From an uncultured Opitutia bacterium (GTDB lineage Bacteria; Verrucomicrobiota; Verrucomicrobiia; Opitutales; Opitutaceae), in contig CAIOAO010000021.1 of NCBI GenBank assembly GCA_903855985.1, forward strand, positions 1-55,362: DNA of 55,362 bases, given 5' to 3'. A program made the position numbers and the translations under genes. Under the pieces are notes generated by a model. It saw nothing but the letters and a program-made list of their open reading frames with translations. It ran no database searches and was not told where the DNA came from. How positions within the stretch are numbered: position 1 is the first letter of the stretch; every line of letters begins with the position of its first letter. Positions 7,224-16,181 of the stretch are shown here, piece after piece.

Positions 7224-8390
7224 TTGACCAGCCCGGCAAATTCCCTGGTCCCGCCCCCGGAACTCCGCCCGCAGCGGTGTCTGAACACCCTGGGTTGCCG
7301 CCCGGTTGATCGCGCGCCGTTCCATGTTCCCGCGATCGCCTGCAGCGTCTCGTCCGCCATCCTGGGCCGGTCCGTCCACACCGGCACCGGGTCCCTGCGC
7401 TACGCCGAGGTGGCCGCGTGGGCCCGGGGCGAGGCGGCCCATGCGGAGTTCGAGGCCCGGTTGTACGACGATGTCGTGGCGGTCCACCGCGCTCTGGACG
7501 TGGATGTGCTGCGGATGCCGTGGCGCATGAACGAGCGGCCGGATGCGCAACTGGACGAGTTCACCTTTCGGTTCGGACCCGAATCCGGCGAGCACACCCT
7601 TTGGCAGTATCACCCGGCCGCGGCTGACTTCAGCCCGGTCTACCAATCACCCCGCACCCAGTCAGCCGAGGCCCGCTTGCGGGCCGAAATCGCGCAGCTG
7701 GAAGCGCGGGCGGCCGATTCCGCGGCCGCAGCGCAGGCCTCGATCGCCGAGGCGTTGATGCTCTGCCGGCAATATGGCCGGGAATTCATGGTGCGCAGCG
7801 TGGGTGCAGGCATCGGCATCGGCTACGACCCCGACGACCTTGAGCTGATGGTGACCATGCCGGAGTTGTTCCGCCGCAAGGTCCTCCTCCAGGCCGACCA
7901 TGCCATCGCGGTGGGCCGGGCGATCGTGGCGGCGGGCCTGCCGCCGGTGATGTCGGGCGGCGGCGATCTGGCCGGCACCCAAGGTCCCATATATTCACCC
8001 GCAATGTTCCGCGCGGTGGTGCTCCCGGGGTATGTCAAGGCGCTCACCGCGCTGAACCGGATGGGCGTGCACTACTACTTCTGCAGCGACGGCAACCTGT
8101 GGTCGCTGATGGATATGCTCTTCGGCGAGGCCGGCATCCCGGGTTACGGCGAGACGGATCGCGACGCCACGATGACCGTCGCGGCGATCCGCGCCCGGTT
8201 TCCGCAGCTGGTCATCTGGGGCAATGTATCATCCTCCCTGCTGATGCACGGCACCCCGGCGGAAGTCCGCGAACAGGCCCACGCCTCCCTGGCGGAGGGC
8301 GGCGGCCGGGGCTACTTCCAAGGCTGCTCCAACGCCATCGTGCACGGCACGCCCGTCGAGAACGTGCTGGCGATGCTCGGCGAGCGCTGA
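7224..8390 (+). CDS. UroD-superfamily protein (not HemE)
   Basis: 388 residues from a TTG start; no ATG or GTG fits better upstream of the conserved LGCRPVDRAPFH block, so the start is uncertain. The C-terminal half has the uroporphyrinogen-decarboxylase barrel pattern: SGGGDLAGTQGPIYSPAMFR, HYYFCSDGNLW (the H-x-x-x-C position used as zinc ligands in related corrinoid methyltransferases) and WGNVSSSLLMHGTPAEV. The arginine-rich N-terminal signature of true HemE is missing, so haem synthesis is unlikely. Related proteins are methyltransferases (MtaA/MtbA/CmuA type) or uncharacterised carbohydrate-locus proteins. It has a helical insert at about 145-185. The next gene, 30 bases downstream, is another member. 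Confidence 0.75.
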   Translation: MTSPANSLVPPPELRPQRCLNTLGCRPVDRAPFHVPAIACSVSSAILGRSVHTGTGSLRYAEVAAWARGEAAHAEFEARLYDDVVAVHRALDVDVLRMPWRMNERPDAQLDEFTFRFGPESGEHTLWQYHPAAADFSPVYQSPRTQSAEARLRAEIAQLEARAADSAAAAQASIAEALMLCRQYGREFMVRSVGAGIGIGYDPDDLELMVTMPELFRRKVLLQADHAIAVGRAIVAAGLPPVMSGGGDLAGTQGPIYSPAMFRAVVLPGYVKALTALNRMGVHYYFCSDGNLWSLMDMLFGEAGIPGYGETDRDATMTVAAIRARFPQLVIWGNVSSSLLMHGTPAEVREQAHASLAEGGGRGYFQGCSNAIVHGTPVENVLAMLGER

Positions 8391-8420
8391 CGCATACCGC
8401 GACTTGACCAACCTTTCCCC

Positions 8421-9434
8421 ATGACCAAACGCGACGTCATCCGCCAAGTCCTCTCGCACCAGCGCCCGCCCTACGTGCCGTGGTCGTTCTCGTTCACGCT
8501 GGAGGCCAAGGAGAAGCTCGAGCGCCACTTCGGCTCCACCAGCCTCGACCTGCTGCTGCATGATCACCTCGCCTGGGCCGTGAATCCCGCGGGCAGCTTT
8601 GTGGACCTGGGGCACGATCAGTTCCGCGATCCCTTCGGCGTCGTGTGGGACCGCTCGGTGGACAAGGACATCGGCCAGGTGGTCAGCCCGCAGCTCGGCG
8701 AGCCGACCCTCTCCGGCTACCAGTTTCCGGATCCGACCGACGCCACCTTTTTTAACGCCGTGCCCGAGATGATCGCGCGCCAGCCCGACTGCTTCCGGGT
8801 GTTTCCGATCGGCTTTTCACTCTACGAGCGCGCCTGGACCCTGCGGGGCATGGAGAACCTGATGATGGACTTCGTCGAGAACCCGGACTTTGTGCGCCAG
8901 CTGCTGCGCGCGATCGCGGATTTCAACCTGGCCCAGGTCCGGCATGCCCTGACCTTCGACATCGACGGCGTGTACTTCGGCGACGACTGGGGCCAGCAGC
9001 AGGGCCTGCAAATGGGGCCGGGGCTCTGGCACGAGTTCATCGAACCCGAGCTGAAGCGCATGTACGCCGCGGTGCGGTCGGCCGGGAAATTTGTGTTCAT
9101 CCACTCGTGCGGCGACGTGGACGAGCTGTTCGACTCGCTCGTCGCGGACGGCGTGAACTGCTTCAATCCCTTCCAGCCCGAGGTGATGAACGTGGCCGAG
9201 CTGATCCCGCGCTTTCACGGCCGGCTCGCGTTCCACGGCGGCCTTTCGACCCAGCGGACCCTCCCCTATGGTACGACCGACGACGTGCGGGCGGAAACGC
9301 GCCGCCTGATCGCGCTCGGGCGCGACGGCGGCTACATCCTCGCCCCGGCGCATGCCGTCGAGGGCGATGTGCCGCTGGAGAACATGCTGGCCTTTATCGA
9401 CGAGGCGCTGGGCCAACCGGGCTTCAAGCGCTGA
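8421..9434 (+). CDS. UroD-superfamily protein (not HemE), second copy
   Basis: 337 residues. The family is shown by HQRPPYVPWSFSFT near the N-terminus, GVYFGDDWGQQQGLQMGP in mid-protein, FIHSCGDVDELFDSL (H-x-C zinc-ligand position) and LAFHGGLSTQRTLPYGT. The last part (GGYILAPAHAVEGDVPLENM) is characteristic of the superfamily. Like its neighbour it lacks the HemE substrate signature. It is closer to the short UroD-like proteins found in many Verrucomicrobiota and Planctomycetota sugar loci (from memory). It starts 30 bases after the previous gene and probably shares its transcript. The two proteins are clearly different in sequence, so this is an old duplication or a two-component pair. Confidence 0.8.
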   Translation: MTKRDVIRQVLSHQRPPYVPWSFSFTLEAKEKLERHFGSTSLDLLLHDHLAWAVNPAGSFVDLGHDQFRDPFGVVWDRSVDKDIGQVVSPQLGEPTLSGYQFPDPTDATFFNAVPEMIARQPDCFRVFPIGFSLYERAWTLRGMENLMMDFVENPDFVRQLLRAIADFNLAQVRHALTFDIDGVYFGDDWGQQQGLQMGPGLWHEFIEPELKRMYAAVRSAGKFVFIHSCGDVDELFDSLVADGVNCFNPFQPEVMNVAELIPRFHGRLAFHGGLSTQRTLPYGTTDDVRAETRRLIALGRDGGYILAPAHAVEGDVPLENMLAFIDEALGQPGFKR

Positions 9435-9550
9435 GCGGTTCCTGGCCTGTAGGATTGAGTCCCTCGTATCCACGCGCGGACGAGATGATTTCCCTCCAAC
9501 GGTGGCCGGACCGTGCAACTTGCGTGCTTACTCCCTAACCGAAGCGGGGA

Positions 9551-9877
9551 TCAGGCCTTTTTCACGAAGCAGGCCTTCAGCGCCAGGGCCACGCCGTCGA
9601 TCTTGCCGTCGATTTCGTGGTCCCCCTCGACCAGCCGGATGCTCTTCATCTTCGCGCCCTGCTTGAGCACGCCGGAGCCGCCCCGGAGCTTGAGGTCCTT
9701 GATCAGGATCACGGCGTCACCGTCGGCCAGCACGGTTCCATGCGCGTCGCGCACCTCGCGCGGTGCCTCGGCCACCGCCGCTTTCGGCCATTCATGGCCG
9801 CAGGTCGCGCACTCCCAGTGGTCGGGGTGGCTGATGACATCTTCCATCGTGCAGGCGGGGCAGGGAGTCTTGTCCAT
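9551..9877 (-). CDS. PhnA/YjdM-family zinc-ribbon protein
   Basis: 108 residues from the ATG at 9877. The N-terminus has the paired-cysteine zinc ribbon CPACTMED...CATCGHEW, followed by the conserved VRDAHGTVLADGDAVILIKD and LKLRGGSGVLKQG blocks. These are hallmarks of the YjdM (PhnA) family. Despite the name it is not a phosphonoacetate hydrolase, and its cellular role is unsettled. It stands alone between the UroD pair and tRNA-Cys and is transcribed away from the tRNA. Confidence 0.92.
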   Translation of the reverse strand: MDKTPCPACTMEDVISHPDHWECATCGHEWPKAAVAEAPREVRDAHGTVLADGDAVILIKDLKLRGGSGVLKQGAKMKSIRLVEGDHEIDGKIDGVALALKACFVKKA

Positions 9878-10016
9878 GGTTAATCCGCGACGATGAACCC
9901 CCGGCGGTCCCACAGGCAAGAGCCGAGCCCGCGCCGCCGCCGGAGCGGGTGGGCGCTGATTTCAGTACTTGCGGCAGGATTTTTTTTGCTGCAACGTGCG
10001 CCCCCTTGTCAGTCAA

Positions 10017-10091
10017 GGCGCGGTAGCCAAGTGGTAAGGCCGAGCTCTGCAAAAGCTCTATGCGCCGGTTCAATTCCGGCCCGCGCCTCCA
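10017..10091 (+). tRNA. tRNA-Cys (GCA), CCA encoded
   Basis: The cloverleaf folds cleanly. The acceptor stem is GGCGCGG with CCGCGCC, the D-stem is GCC/GGC, the anticodon stem is GAGCT/AGCTC around anticodon GCA at 10049-10051, and the T-stem is GCCGG/CCGGC with loop TTCAATT. The discriminator is U, as expected for tRNA-Cys, and the 3' CCA is encoded at 10089-10091. Confidence 0.97.
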
Positions 10092-10609
10092 ATTTCATCC
10101 TGCCCGGTGGCAGCGTCGGAATCGAACGGCCCGGGCAGCTCTTAGACGGGCAAAAAATCGTGGTTCCACTCGCTGCAACTGAAGCGGCTGCTCGCCGCAC
10201 CACGCGATTGACGGCCGTGGGCCTCGACCAATGGAACTCTAATGAGTCCCATGGCAGAAGCGTCACCTGGGGTCGGGATAGCTCATCGACCGGCCGTAAG
10301 TAGTATAGCGGCCAGAGTGAAAGTGCTCATCAACCTTGATCGGTGCTCCGGGCTTCAACAGCATGCTGGGCAGCGACGAAGTGTACCATGCGCCGATGTC
10401 ATGCTGGGTGGCCGCTCCCAGCAGCATTCCGTTGGCTTCACCGGGCTTGGGGTCATTTCCAGATTTTATCCGACCAGAGCTCCCGGAGACCTCCTTTCAG
10501 GACAAGATATGCGGAGCCTTGGGCTTAAATTGCGGCGTAGCACAGGGACCAATCTGTCAGGATTGGAAACCCCTCCGAGAAGTCGCGCCCTTCTCACTCC
10601 GCTGCGCCC
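10092..10609. other. 518-base gap after tRNA-Cys
   Basis: No intact gene is convincing here. Its codon pattern and base composition differ from the flanking genes, being less GC-rich with several stops in all frames. It lies directly 3' of a tRNA gene, a common integration site, and contains one short protein-like stretch on the minus strand (10263-10427). I saw no obvious direct repeat of the tRNA 3' end. Confidence 0.45.
10263..10427 (-). pseudogene. Possible gene remnant or 54-codon ORF
   Basis: On the minus strand an ATG at 10427 opens 54 codons ending at TGA 10263. The same frame extends upstream without a stop for about 20 more codons, to just after a strong AAAGGAGGT sequence (around 10490-10500). 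The translation (for example IGAWYTSSLPSMLLKPGAP and HFHSGRYTTYGRSMSYPD) has the composition of a folded protein end rather than of a GC shadow. I do not recognise the family. It could be the decayed 3' end of a larger gene. Confidence 0.25.
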
Positions 10610-13600
10610 ATGAAACGACCTGCTGCAACCCTGCGAATTTTCCGCTGGCTGACCCTCGTGGTTCTCGCCGCGACGCTGGCCGCCGCCGCTCCGCCTGCCC
10701 GCCAGAAGATCCGCATCGGTATCGAGAACGATTCGCCGCCCCTGTCGTATGTCGATGCCAAGGGGAAGGCGATTGGTTTCACGCCCGAGCTCCTAAAGGC
10801 AGTCAGCCAGGCCAACGACATCGATTTTGAGATCACGGTCAGCACTTGGACTTATATTTCACATGAGTTCTCCGCCGGCCGGTTGGACGCCTTGGCCAAT
10901 GTGGTGTGCACCCCGGAGCGAGCCCTAACGATGGATTTCACGGTCGGGCACGCTAAAGTCCATCTCCGCAGCTATGCGCGCAACGGAAAGCCGGTTACAC
11001 GGCACACGCGGGACTTCGCCGGCAAGCAAGTCGCCGTCGTGGATGGTTCCATCATTCACAAGACGGTGGTCATGCGAGGCCCCTGGGGCGCAACCATTCA
11101 CCCTCTTCCGAGCCGCCAGGCCGCCTTGGAGGCGGTGGTGCGTGGAGACTGTGACTTCGCCCTCTTGCTCCTGGCTGGGCCAAAGAATGATGAACTGATG
11201 CTGCCGGTGCACTCCGACTTCGTCGATGATCTCACGCTGACGTATCATGTCGCCGTTCATCAGGGCGACACAGCCGCACAGGACCAAATCAACGAAGGCC
11301 TCCGCATCGTCTTGAGCAATGGCGCCCTAGACCAGCTCTATGAGAAATGGGTGGGTCCGACCGAGCCGCGCCCCATCCGCGCCACGGACCTGCGGCCCTA
11401 TTTCTGGCCGATGCTCTTGTCGGCGATCTTCCTCAGCCTCGTCCTGATCGCTCAACAGTGGTCCATCGCCGTGCGCCGGCGCGCCCAAGCCACCGCCCAG
11501 GCCCGCGCCGACGAACTCGATACCTTCATGAATGCCAGCCTGAGTCTGATCTTCATCGCTCACGACTTGCATTCCCGTCGCATGACCGGCAACGACGCCG
11601 CCTGCGCGTTCGTGGGCATGCCCGCCGATGCCAACATCTCCCAGGATGCCATGTTGGCCGCTGGCAAAAAATTCACCTACCGCGATCGTGCGGGGAGGGA
11701 AATACCGGCCGAGGACCTGCCCATCGAGCAGGCCATGCGCTTGGGTCGGGCCATCAAAGGAGCCGAAATGGCCCTCGCTTTCCCTGATGGGACGGTCCGT
11801 GAGCTCTATGGCAATGCCGCCCCGCTCTTCGATGACAAAGGCCAGGTGCGCGGCGGGATCGGGACTTTCCTCGATGTCACCGAGCGCCAGCAAGCGGAGC
11901 GAAAACTGCGGGAAAGCCTGATCCTGATGAACGAGGCGCAACGCATCGCCCACATGGGCAGCTGGCGCCTGGAACTGGCGACCAACCGGATGGTGTGGTC
12001 CGATGAACTTTGCCGCATGTCCGGCCTCGATCCCGCCAAGCCGGTGCCGCCCCTGGCGGAACGGCAGAAACTCTACCTGCCGGAGAGCAGAAAGAAGCTG
12101 ATGGAGGGCATCGCCCAGATCAGCCACGCCGGCGGCAGTTTCACCATTGAGGTGGAGGTGCAGCCGGTGGGGCGCGAACAACGCTGCATGCTCGTGACCG
12201 GTGAGGCCGAACGCAACGCCGAGGGCACCGTGATCGCCCTCCATGGCATGGCCCAGGACATCACCGCGCATAAGCGCGCCGCCGCGGCGCTCCGGGCCAA
12301 CGAGCGGGAAATCCGGCTGCAGGCCGCGGCCCTGGAGGCCACCATCAACAGCGTCGTGATCACGGACCCCCAGGGCGACATCCAGTGGGTCAATTCGGCA
12401 TTCACCCGCATCACGGGTTACACCCTGGCCGAGGTCCTGGGGAAAAACCCCCGGATCCTGCAATCAGGCGAGCAGACGCATGACTATTACGCGGACATGT
12501 GGCGCACCATCAGTTCCGGCCGCAGCTGGTCCGGTGAATTCGTCAACCTGCGCAAGGATGGCAGCCGCTACACCGAGGAGGTCACCATCACCCCGGTCCG
12601 GGCCGAAGGCCGTGACATCACCCACTATGTCGCGGTGAAGCAGGACATCACGGAAAGGAAGTCCCTCGAGAAACAGCTCATCGAGACCCAGCGCCTGGAA
12701 AGCGTCGGGTTGCTGGCCAGTGGCATCGCCCATGACCTGAACAACATCATCGCCCCGATCACCCTCTCCATCGAGCTGCTCCGCCACAAATACCCGGGCG
12801 AGCAGCGCACCCTCGAGATGGTGGAGCAGTGTGCTCGCCGCGGCGCCGAGGTCGTGCGGCAGGTTCTCACGTTTTCCCGCGGCATGGATGGCACCCGGGT
12901 GCCCCTGCGCGTTAGCCGCCTGGTCAAGGAAATGGGCCACCTGATGAGTGAGACCCTCCCGCGCAACATCGAGTTTTCCTACGATGTGAACGTGAAGGAG
13001 GACACCGTCCGGGCCGATCACACCCAGATCCACCAGGTCATCCTGAACCTGGGCGTCAACGCCCGCGACGCGATGCCCAAGGGGGGCAAGCTCTCCATCA
13101 ATCTGACCAATGAGACCATGCAGAAGGAAGACGTGGCCGGCACTTCCAGCAAGCCGGGCCCATACCTGGTGATTGCCGTCGCCGACTCCGGCATGGGCAT
13201 CCCACCCGAGGTCCTGCCCCTCATCTTTGAGCCCTTCTTCACCACGAAGGCCCGCGGCGTGGGCACGGGACTCGGACTCTCCACGGTGCACGGCATCGTC
13301 CGGAGCCATGGCGGCTTCATCAAGGTCCAGAGCGAGGTCGGGATCGGCACGATTTTCAAAGTCTATCTGCCGCTGGACGCCCAGGCCGCGGCGACAAGCA
13401 AGGCCGCCAGCGCCACGCCCTTTGCCCAGGGCGAGGGCCGCCTCGTGCTCGTCGCCGATGACGAGCCCACCATCCGGGACAGCGCCCGGCTCGTGCTGGA
13501 GGCTTCCGGCTACAAGGTGATCACCGCGGAGAACGGCCTCGAGGCGGTCACCCTGTTTCGGGCCCACGAGCAGGAGGTGAAGTACGTCGTCCTTGACCGC

Positions 13601-13801
13601 ATGATGCCGGTCATGAACGGGGAAAGCGCCGCCCTCATCATCCATCAGCTTGCACCTACCCTCCCGATCATCCTGGCCACCAGTTTGCTCAGCACGGGAC
13701 TAAAGACCGGGCTGTCGGAAGAATTGAAGGCGGCGGGCATCACCGATGTCCTGAGCAAGCCCTTCACCGCGGACCAGCTGCTGCGCCGGCTCACCCGGTA
13801 G
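10610..13801 (+). CDS. Hybrid sensor histidine kinase with periplasmic SBP domain
   Basis: 1063 residues. Layout: signal peptide (1-25); family-3 solute-binding domain (about 30-255, opening IRIGIENDSPPLSYVDAKG); a transmembrane helix (about 262-283); PAS-like regions (about 300-425, 430-560 and 575-690, the last with VVITDPQGDIQWVNSAF); a HisKA domain with phospho-acceptor H708 in SGIAHDLNN; a HATPase (N-box NLGVNARDAM, G1 DSGMGIP, G2 VGTGLGL); and a C-terminal receiver with D996 in VVLDRMMP. It should sense a small polar ligand such as an amino acid outside the membrane and pass phosphate to its own receiver and then to a partner that is not in the window. A sugar importer starts 122 bases downstream. 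All catalytic residues appear intact. Confidence 0.92.
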   Translation: MKRPAATLRIFRWLTLVVLAATLAAAAPPARQKIRIGIENDSPPLSYVDAKGKAIGFTPELLKAVSQANDIDFEITVSTWTYISHEFSAGRLDALANVVCTPERALTMDFTVGHAKVHLRSYARNGKPVTRHTRDFAGKQVAVVDGSIIHKTVVMRGPWGATIHPLPSRQAALEAVVRGDCDFALLLLAGPKNDELMLPVHSDFVDDLTLTYHVAVHQGDTAAQDQINEGLRIVLSNGALDQLYEKWVGPTEPRPIRATDLRPYFWPMLLSAIFLSLVLIAQQWSIAVRRRAQATAQARADELDTFMNASLSLIFIAHDLHSRRMTGNDAACAFVGMPADANISQDAMLAAGKKFTYRDRAGREIPAEDLPIEQAMRLGRAIKGAEMALAFPDGTVRELYGNAAPLFDDKGQVRGGIGTFLDVTERQQAERKLRESLILMNEAQRIAHMGSWRLELATNRMVWSDELCRMSGLDPAKPVPPLAERQKLYLPESRKKLMEGIAQISHAGGSFTIEVEVQPVGREQRCMLVTGEAERNAEGTVIALHGMAQDITAHKRAAAALRANEREIRLQAAALEATINSVVITDPQGDIQWVNSAFTRITGYTLAEVLGKNPRILQSGEQTHDYYADMWRTISSGRSWSGEFVNLRKDGSRYTEEVTITPVRAEGRDITHYVAVKQDITERKSLEKQLIETQRLESVGLLASGIAHDLNNIIAPITLSIELLRHKYPGEQRTLEMVEQCARRGAEVVRQVLTFSRGMDGTRVPLRVSRLVKEMGHLMSETLPRNIEFSYDVNVKEDTVRADHTQIHQVILNLGVNARDAMPKGGKLSINLTNETMQKEDVAGTSSKPGPYLVIAVADSGMGIPPEVLPLIFEPFFTTKARGVGTGLGLSTVHGIVRSHGGFIKVQSEVGIGTIFKVYLPLDAQAAATSKAASATPFAQGEGRLVLVADDEPTIRDSARLVLEASGYKVITAENGLEAVTLFRAHEQEVKYVVLDRMMPVMNGESAALIIHQLAPTLPIILATSLLSTGLKTGLSEELKAAGITDVLSKPFTADQLLRRLTR

Positions 13802-13923
13802 CGGGGACGGGGCGGCCAGCCCGCCGCCTCCGCCGGGCCCGGCCTTTCGGGTGTTTCGCGCGGATTTCGCTTTTCCCCGCGGCGGTTGCTTCGCACGGTG
13901 GCGGGGGCCTTTTACCCCGCGCG

Positions 13924-15294
13924 ATGCTGAAAATGTTCTCCCCCGGACTCTGGATCGTGCTGCTGATGGCAGCCGGTTCCTCCGTGCTGATCGCACTGCT
14001 GCCGGTCCCCACCCACCCCGGCATGGAAATGTGGGTCTTCGACCCGAATCACGCCAAGATCGCCCGCTTCATCGCCGAGGACTGGAACCATGGTCACGCC
14101 TCGAACCCCGTGACAATCCACCTGATCACCGGCGCCGCCATCCAGTCGCGCATGATGAGCGGGTTCTACTCCGACACCCCGGTCGCCGACCTGATCGAGG
14201 TCGAGCGCGGCATGATCGGCCAGGTGTTTGCCGGCCCTGTCGCGGACGTGGGGTTTATGGAACTGACCGGCCGCCTGGACCGGGAAAATCTGCGCACCGG
14301 CATCAACGGGCCGTCCTTCAGCCCTTGGACCACCCGCGGCCACATCTTCGGCCTGCCCCACGACGTCCATCCGGCCATGCTGCTCTACCGCGCCGACCTC
14401 GTGGAGGCCGCCGGCATTGATGTGTCGAAGATTGAGACGTGGGACGATTATTTCCGCATGCTGCGTCCGCTGATGCAGGACCTGGACGGCGACGGCCGCG
14501 TCGACCGCTTCCTCCTCAACGCCTCGCCCACCAGCATTTATTACCAGGAGGTCCTGTTGCTGCAGGCGGGCGGCCGGATGTTCGACGAAATGAACCAGCC
14601 GACGCTCAACGAGCCGGTCAACGCCCGCAGCATCGCGCGGCTGGCGACCTGGTACGCCGGGCCCGGCCACGTCGCGAGCGAGATCACCCTCGGGGGCGCC
14701 TCCTCCATGCGTCTCGTGCGCGAGGGCTACGTTGTGGGCCTGCTCGCGCCGGACTGGTTCGCCGGCAGCATCCGCACCAGCCTCCCGGACATGGCGGGCA
14801 AGTTCAAGGTCATGCCCCTGCCGGCCTGGGAGAAGGGCGGCCGGCGCACGTCCGTGCTCGGCGGCACCATGCTGGGCATCACCAAGGCCGGCCGCACCCC
14901 CGAGGACGCCTGGGCCTTCGCGAAGCAGCTCTATCTCTCCCCCGCCACCGCCCAACGCCTCTACGAGGAGGCCCGGATCGTCACTCCCATCAAGGCCAAC
15001 TGGTCCCAGTCGTTCTACGACGTCCCCGATCCCTACTTCTGCGGGCAGGCGATCGGCCGGATGTACATCCGGCTCGCACCCGACGTCCCACTCCGGCCGT
15101 CGTCCCCGTATTACGGCCTGGCCCAGCAGCTGCTGAATCAATCCGTTTCCCAGCTCTGCACGTACGCCGACGATCACCGGCTCTACGACGCGGCCGCCCT
15201 CGTGCCGGAGGCCCAGCGGCTGCTGAACGAGGCCCAGCGCCAGCTCCAGGCGCAGATGGACCGCAACGCGTTTCTCCGCCCCGCCGCCCGATGA
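13924..15294 (+). CDS. ABC sugar-transporter solute-binding protein (family 1)
   Basis: 456 residues. A hydrophobic N-terminal segment (about 8-27) serves as membrane anchor or uncleaved signal; there is no lipobox cysteine. The body has the family-1 extracellular sugar-binding pattern: HIFGLPHDVHPAMLLYRADL, WDDYFRMLRPL, GGRMFDEMNQPTLNEP and GGTMLGITKAGRTPEDAWAF. It overlaps the first permease by four bases (ATGA at 15291), so the three importer genes are translationally coupled. Its ligand is probably an oligo- or monosaccharide, not identifiable from sequence. Confidence 0.9.
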   Translation: MLKMFSPGLWIVLLMAAGSSVLIALLPVPTHPGMEMWVFDPNHAKIARFIAEDWNHGHASNPVTIHLITGAAIQSRMMSGFYSDTPVADLIEVERGMIGQVFAGPVADVGFMELTGRLDRENLRTGINGPSFSPWTTRGHIFGLPHDVHPAMLLYRADLVEAAGIDVSKIETWDDYFRMLRPLMQDLDGDGRVDRFLLNASPTSIYYQEVLLLQAGGRMFDEMNQPTLNEPVNARSIARLATWYAGPGHVASEITLGGASSMRLVREGYVVGLLAPDWFAGSIRTSLPDMAGKFKVMPLPAWEKGGRRTSVLGGTMLGITKAGRTPEDAWAFAKQLYLSPATAQRLYEEARIVTPIKANWSQSFYDVPDPYFCGQAIGRMYIRLAPDVPLRPSSPYYGLAQQLLNQSVSQLCTYADDHRLYDAAALVPEAQRLLNEAQRQLQAQMDRNAFLRPAAR

Positions 15295-16181
15295 AACCCT
15301 CCCGCCTCCATTCCGCCTGGACGCCCTGGATTTTCCTCGCGCCGTTCCTGCTCAGCTTCACGGCCTTCATCGCCTGGCCGGCGGTCCGCTCACTCATGCT
15401 GGCGTTCGAGCAGACGTTCGGCCCCCGGACGACGGCATTCGTCGGCCTCACCAACTTCCGGTTCATGCTGCATGATCCGTTCTTCTGGACCGCTGTCGGC
15501 AACACCGTGCTCTTCACCGTCGCCGCCGTCGTCACGCAGATTCCCGCCGCACTCGGTCTCGCCCTGCTGCTCAACCGCGCCGATCTGCGCGGGCGGCGCC
15601 TGTTCCGCGTCATCTTCTTCGCCCCCTCGATCGTGGGCCTGGCCTTCGTGGCCATCATCTACTCCATCATGCTCGAGAAGCGCACCGGGTTCATCAACAG
15701 CTCGCTGCATTCGCTCCTGCCCGCGTGGGATCCCGACTTTCCCTGGCTGGATCACTACGTGATGCCCTCCCTGATCCTCGCCGTGCTCTGGCTCTCCGCC
15801 GGCTTCTACATGGTCTACTTCCTCGCCGCGCTGCAGAATGTCCCGGGCGAACTCCTCGACGCCGCCAACATCGACGGCGCCAGCCCCTGGCAGCGCTTCC
15901 GGCACGTGACGCTCCCGGAGATCCGTCCCGTGCTGAACATCATCCTGCTCCTCGTCGTCACCGGCAGCTTCCAGCTCTTCGAACTGCCTTACCTGCTCTA
16001 CAACGAAACCAACGGCAACGGACCCGACAACAAGGCCCTCACCATCGTGACCTATCTCTACCAGACCGGTTTCCGCAGCGGCGACCTCGGTTATGCCAGC
16101 GCCATCGGCTGGCTGCTCACCCTCGTGCTGGTCGGCCTGGCGCTGGTGCAGCGGCGGCTGACGCAAAAGGAGGAACTGTGA
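15291..16181 (+). CDS. ABC sugar-transporter permease (MalF/UgpA type)
   Basis: 296 residues with six hydrophobic segments. The cytoplasmic EAA loop reads ELLDAANIDGASPWQRFRHVTLPEIRP, which docks the ATPase. Its start overlaps the end of the binding-protein gene, and its own stop overlaps the GTG of the next permease. The N-terminal WIFLAPFLLSFTAFIAWP block is typical of MalF/UgpA-type subunits. Confidence 0.93.
   Translation: MKPSRLHSAWTPWIFLAPFLLSFTAFIAWPAVRSLMLAFEQTFGPRTTAFVGLTNFRFMLHDPFFWTAVGNTVLFTVAAVVTQIPAALGLALLLNRADLRGRRLFRVIFFAPSIVGLAFVAIIYSIMLEKRTGFINSSLHSLLPAWDPDFPWLDHYVMPSLILAVLWLSAGFYMVYFLAALQNVPGELLDAANIDGASPWQRFRHVTLPEIRPVLNIILLLVVTGSFQLFELPYLLYNETNGNGPDNKALTIVTYLYQTGFRSGDLGYASAIGWLLTLVLVGLALVQRRLTQKEEL

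Noticed and set aside
10242-10613. 123-codon plus-strand frame in the tRNA-Cys gap
   Set aside because: No family likeness and arginine/serine-rich mixture; the minus-strand fragment is more protein-like.
13912-15177. 421-codon minus-strand frame opposite the sugar-binding protein
   Set aside because: The plus-strand protein matches its family and is coupled to two permeases.
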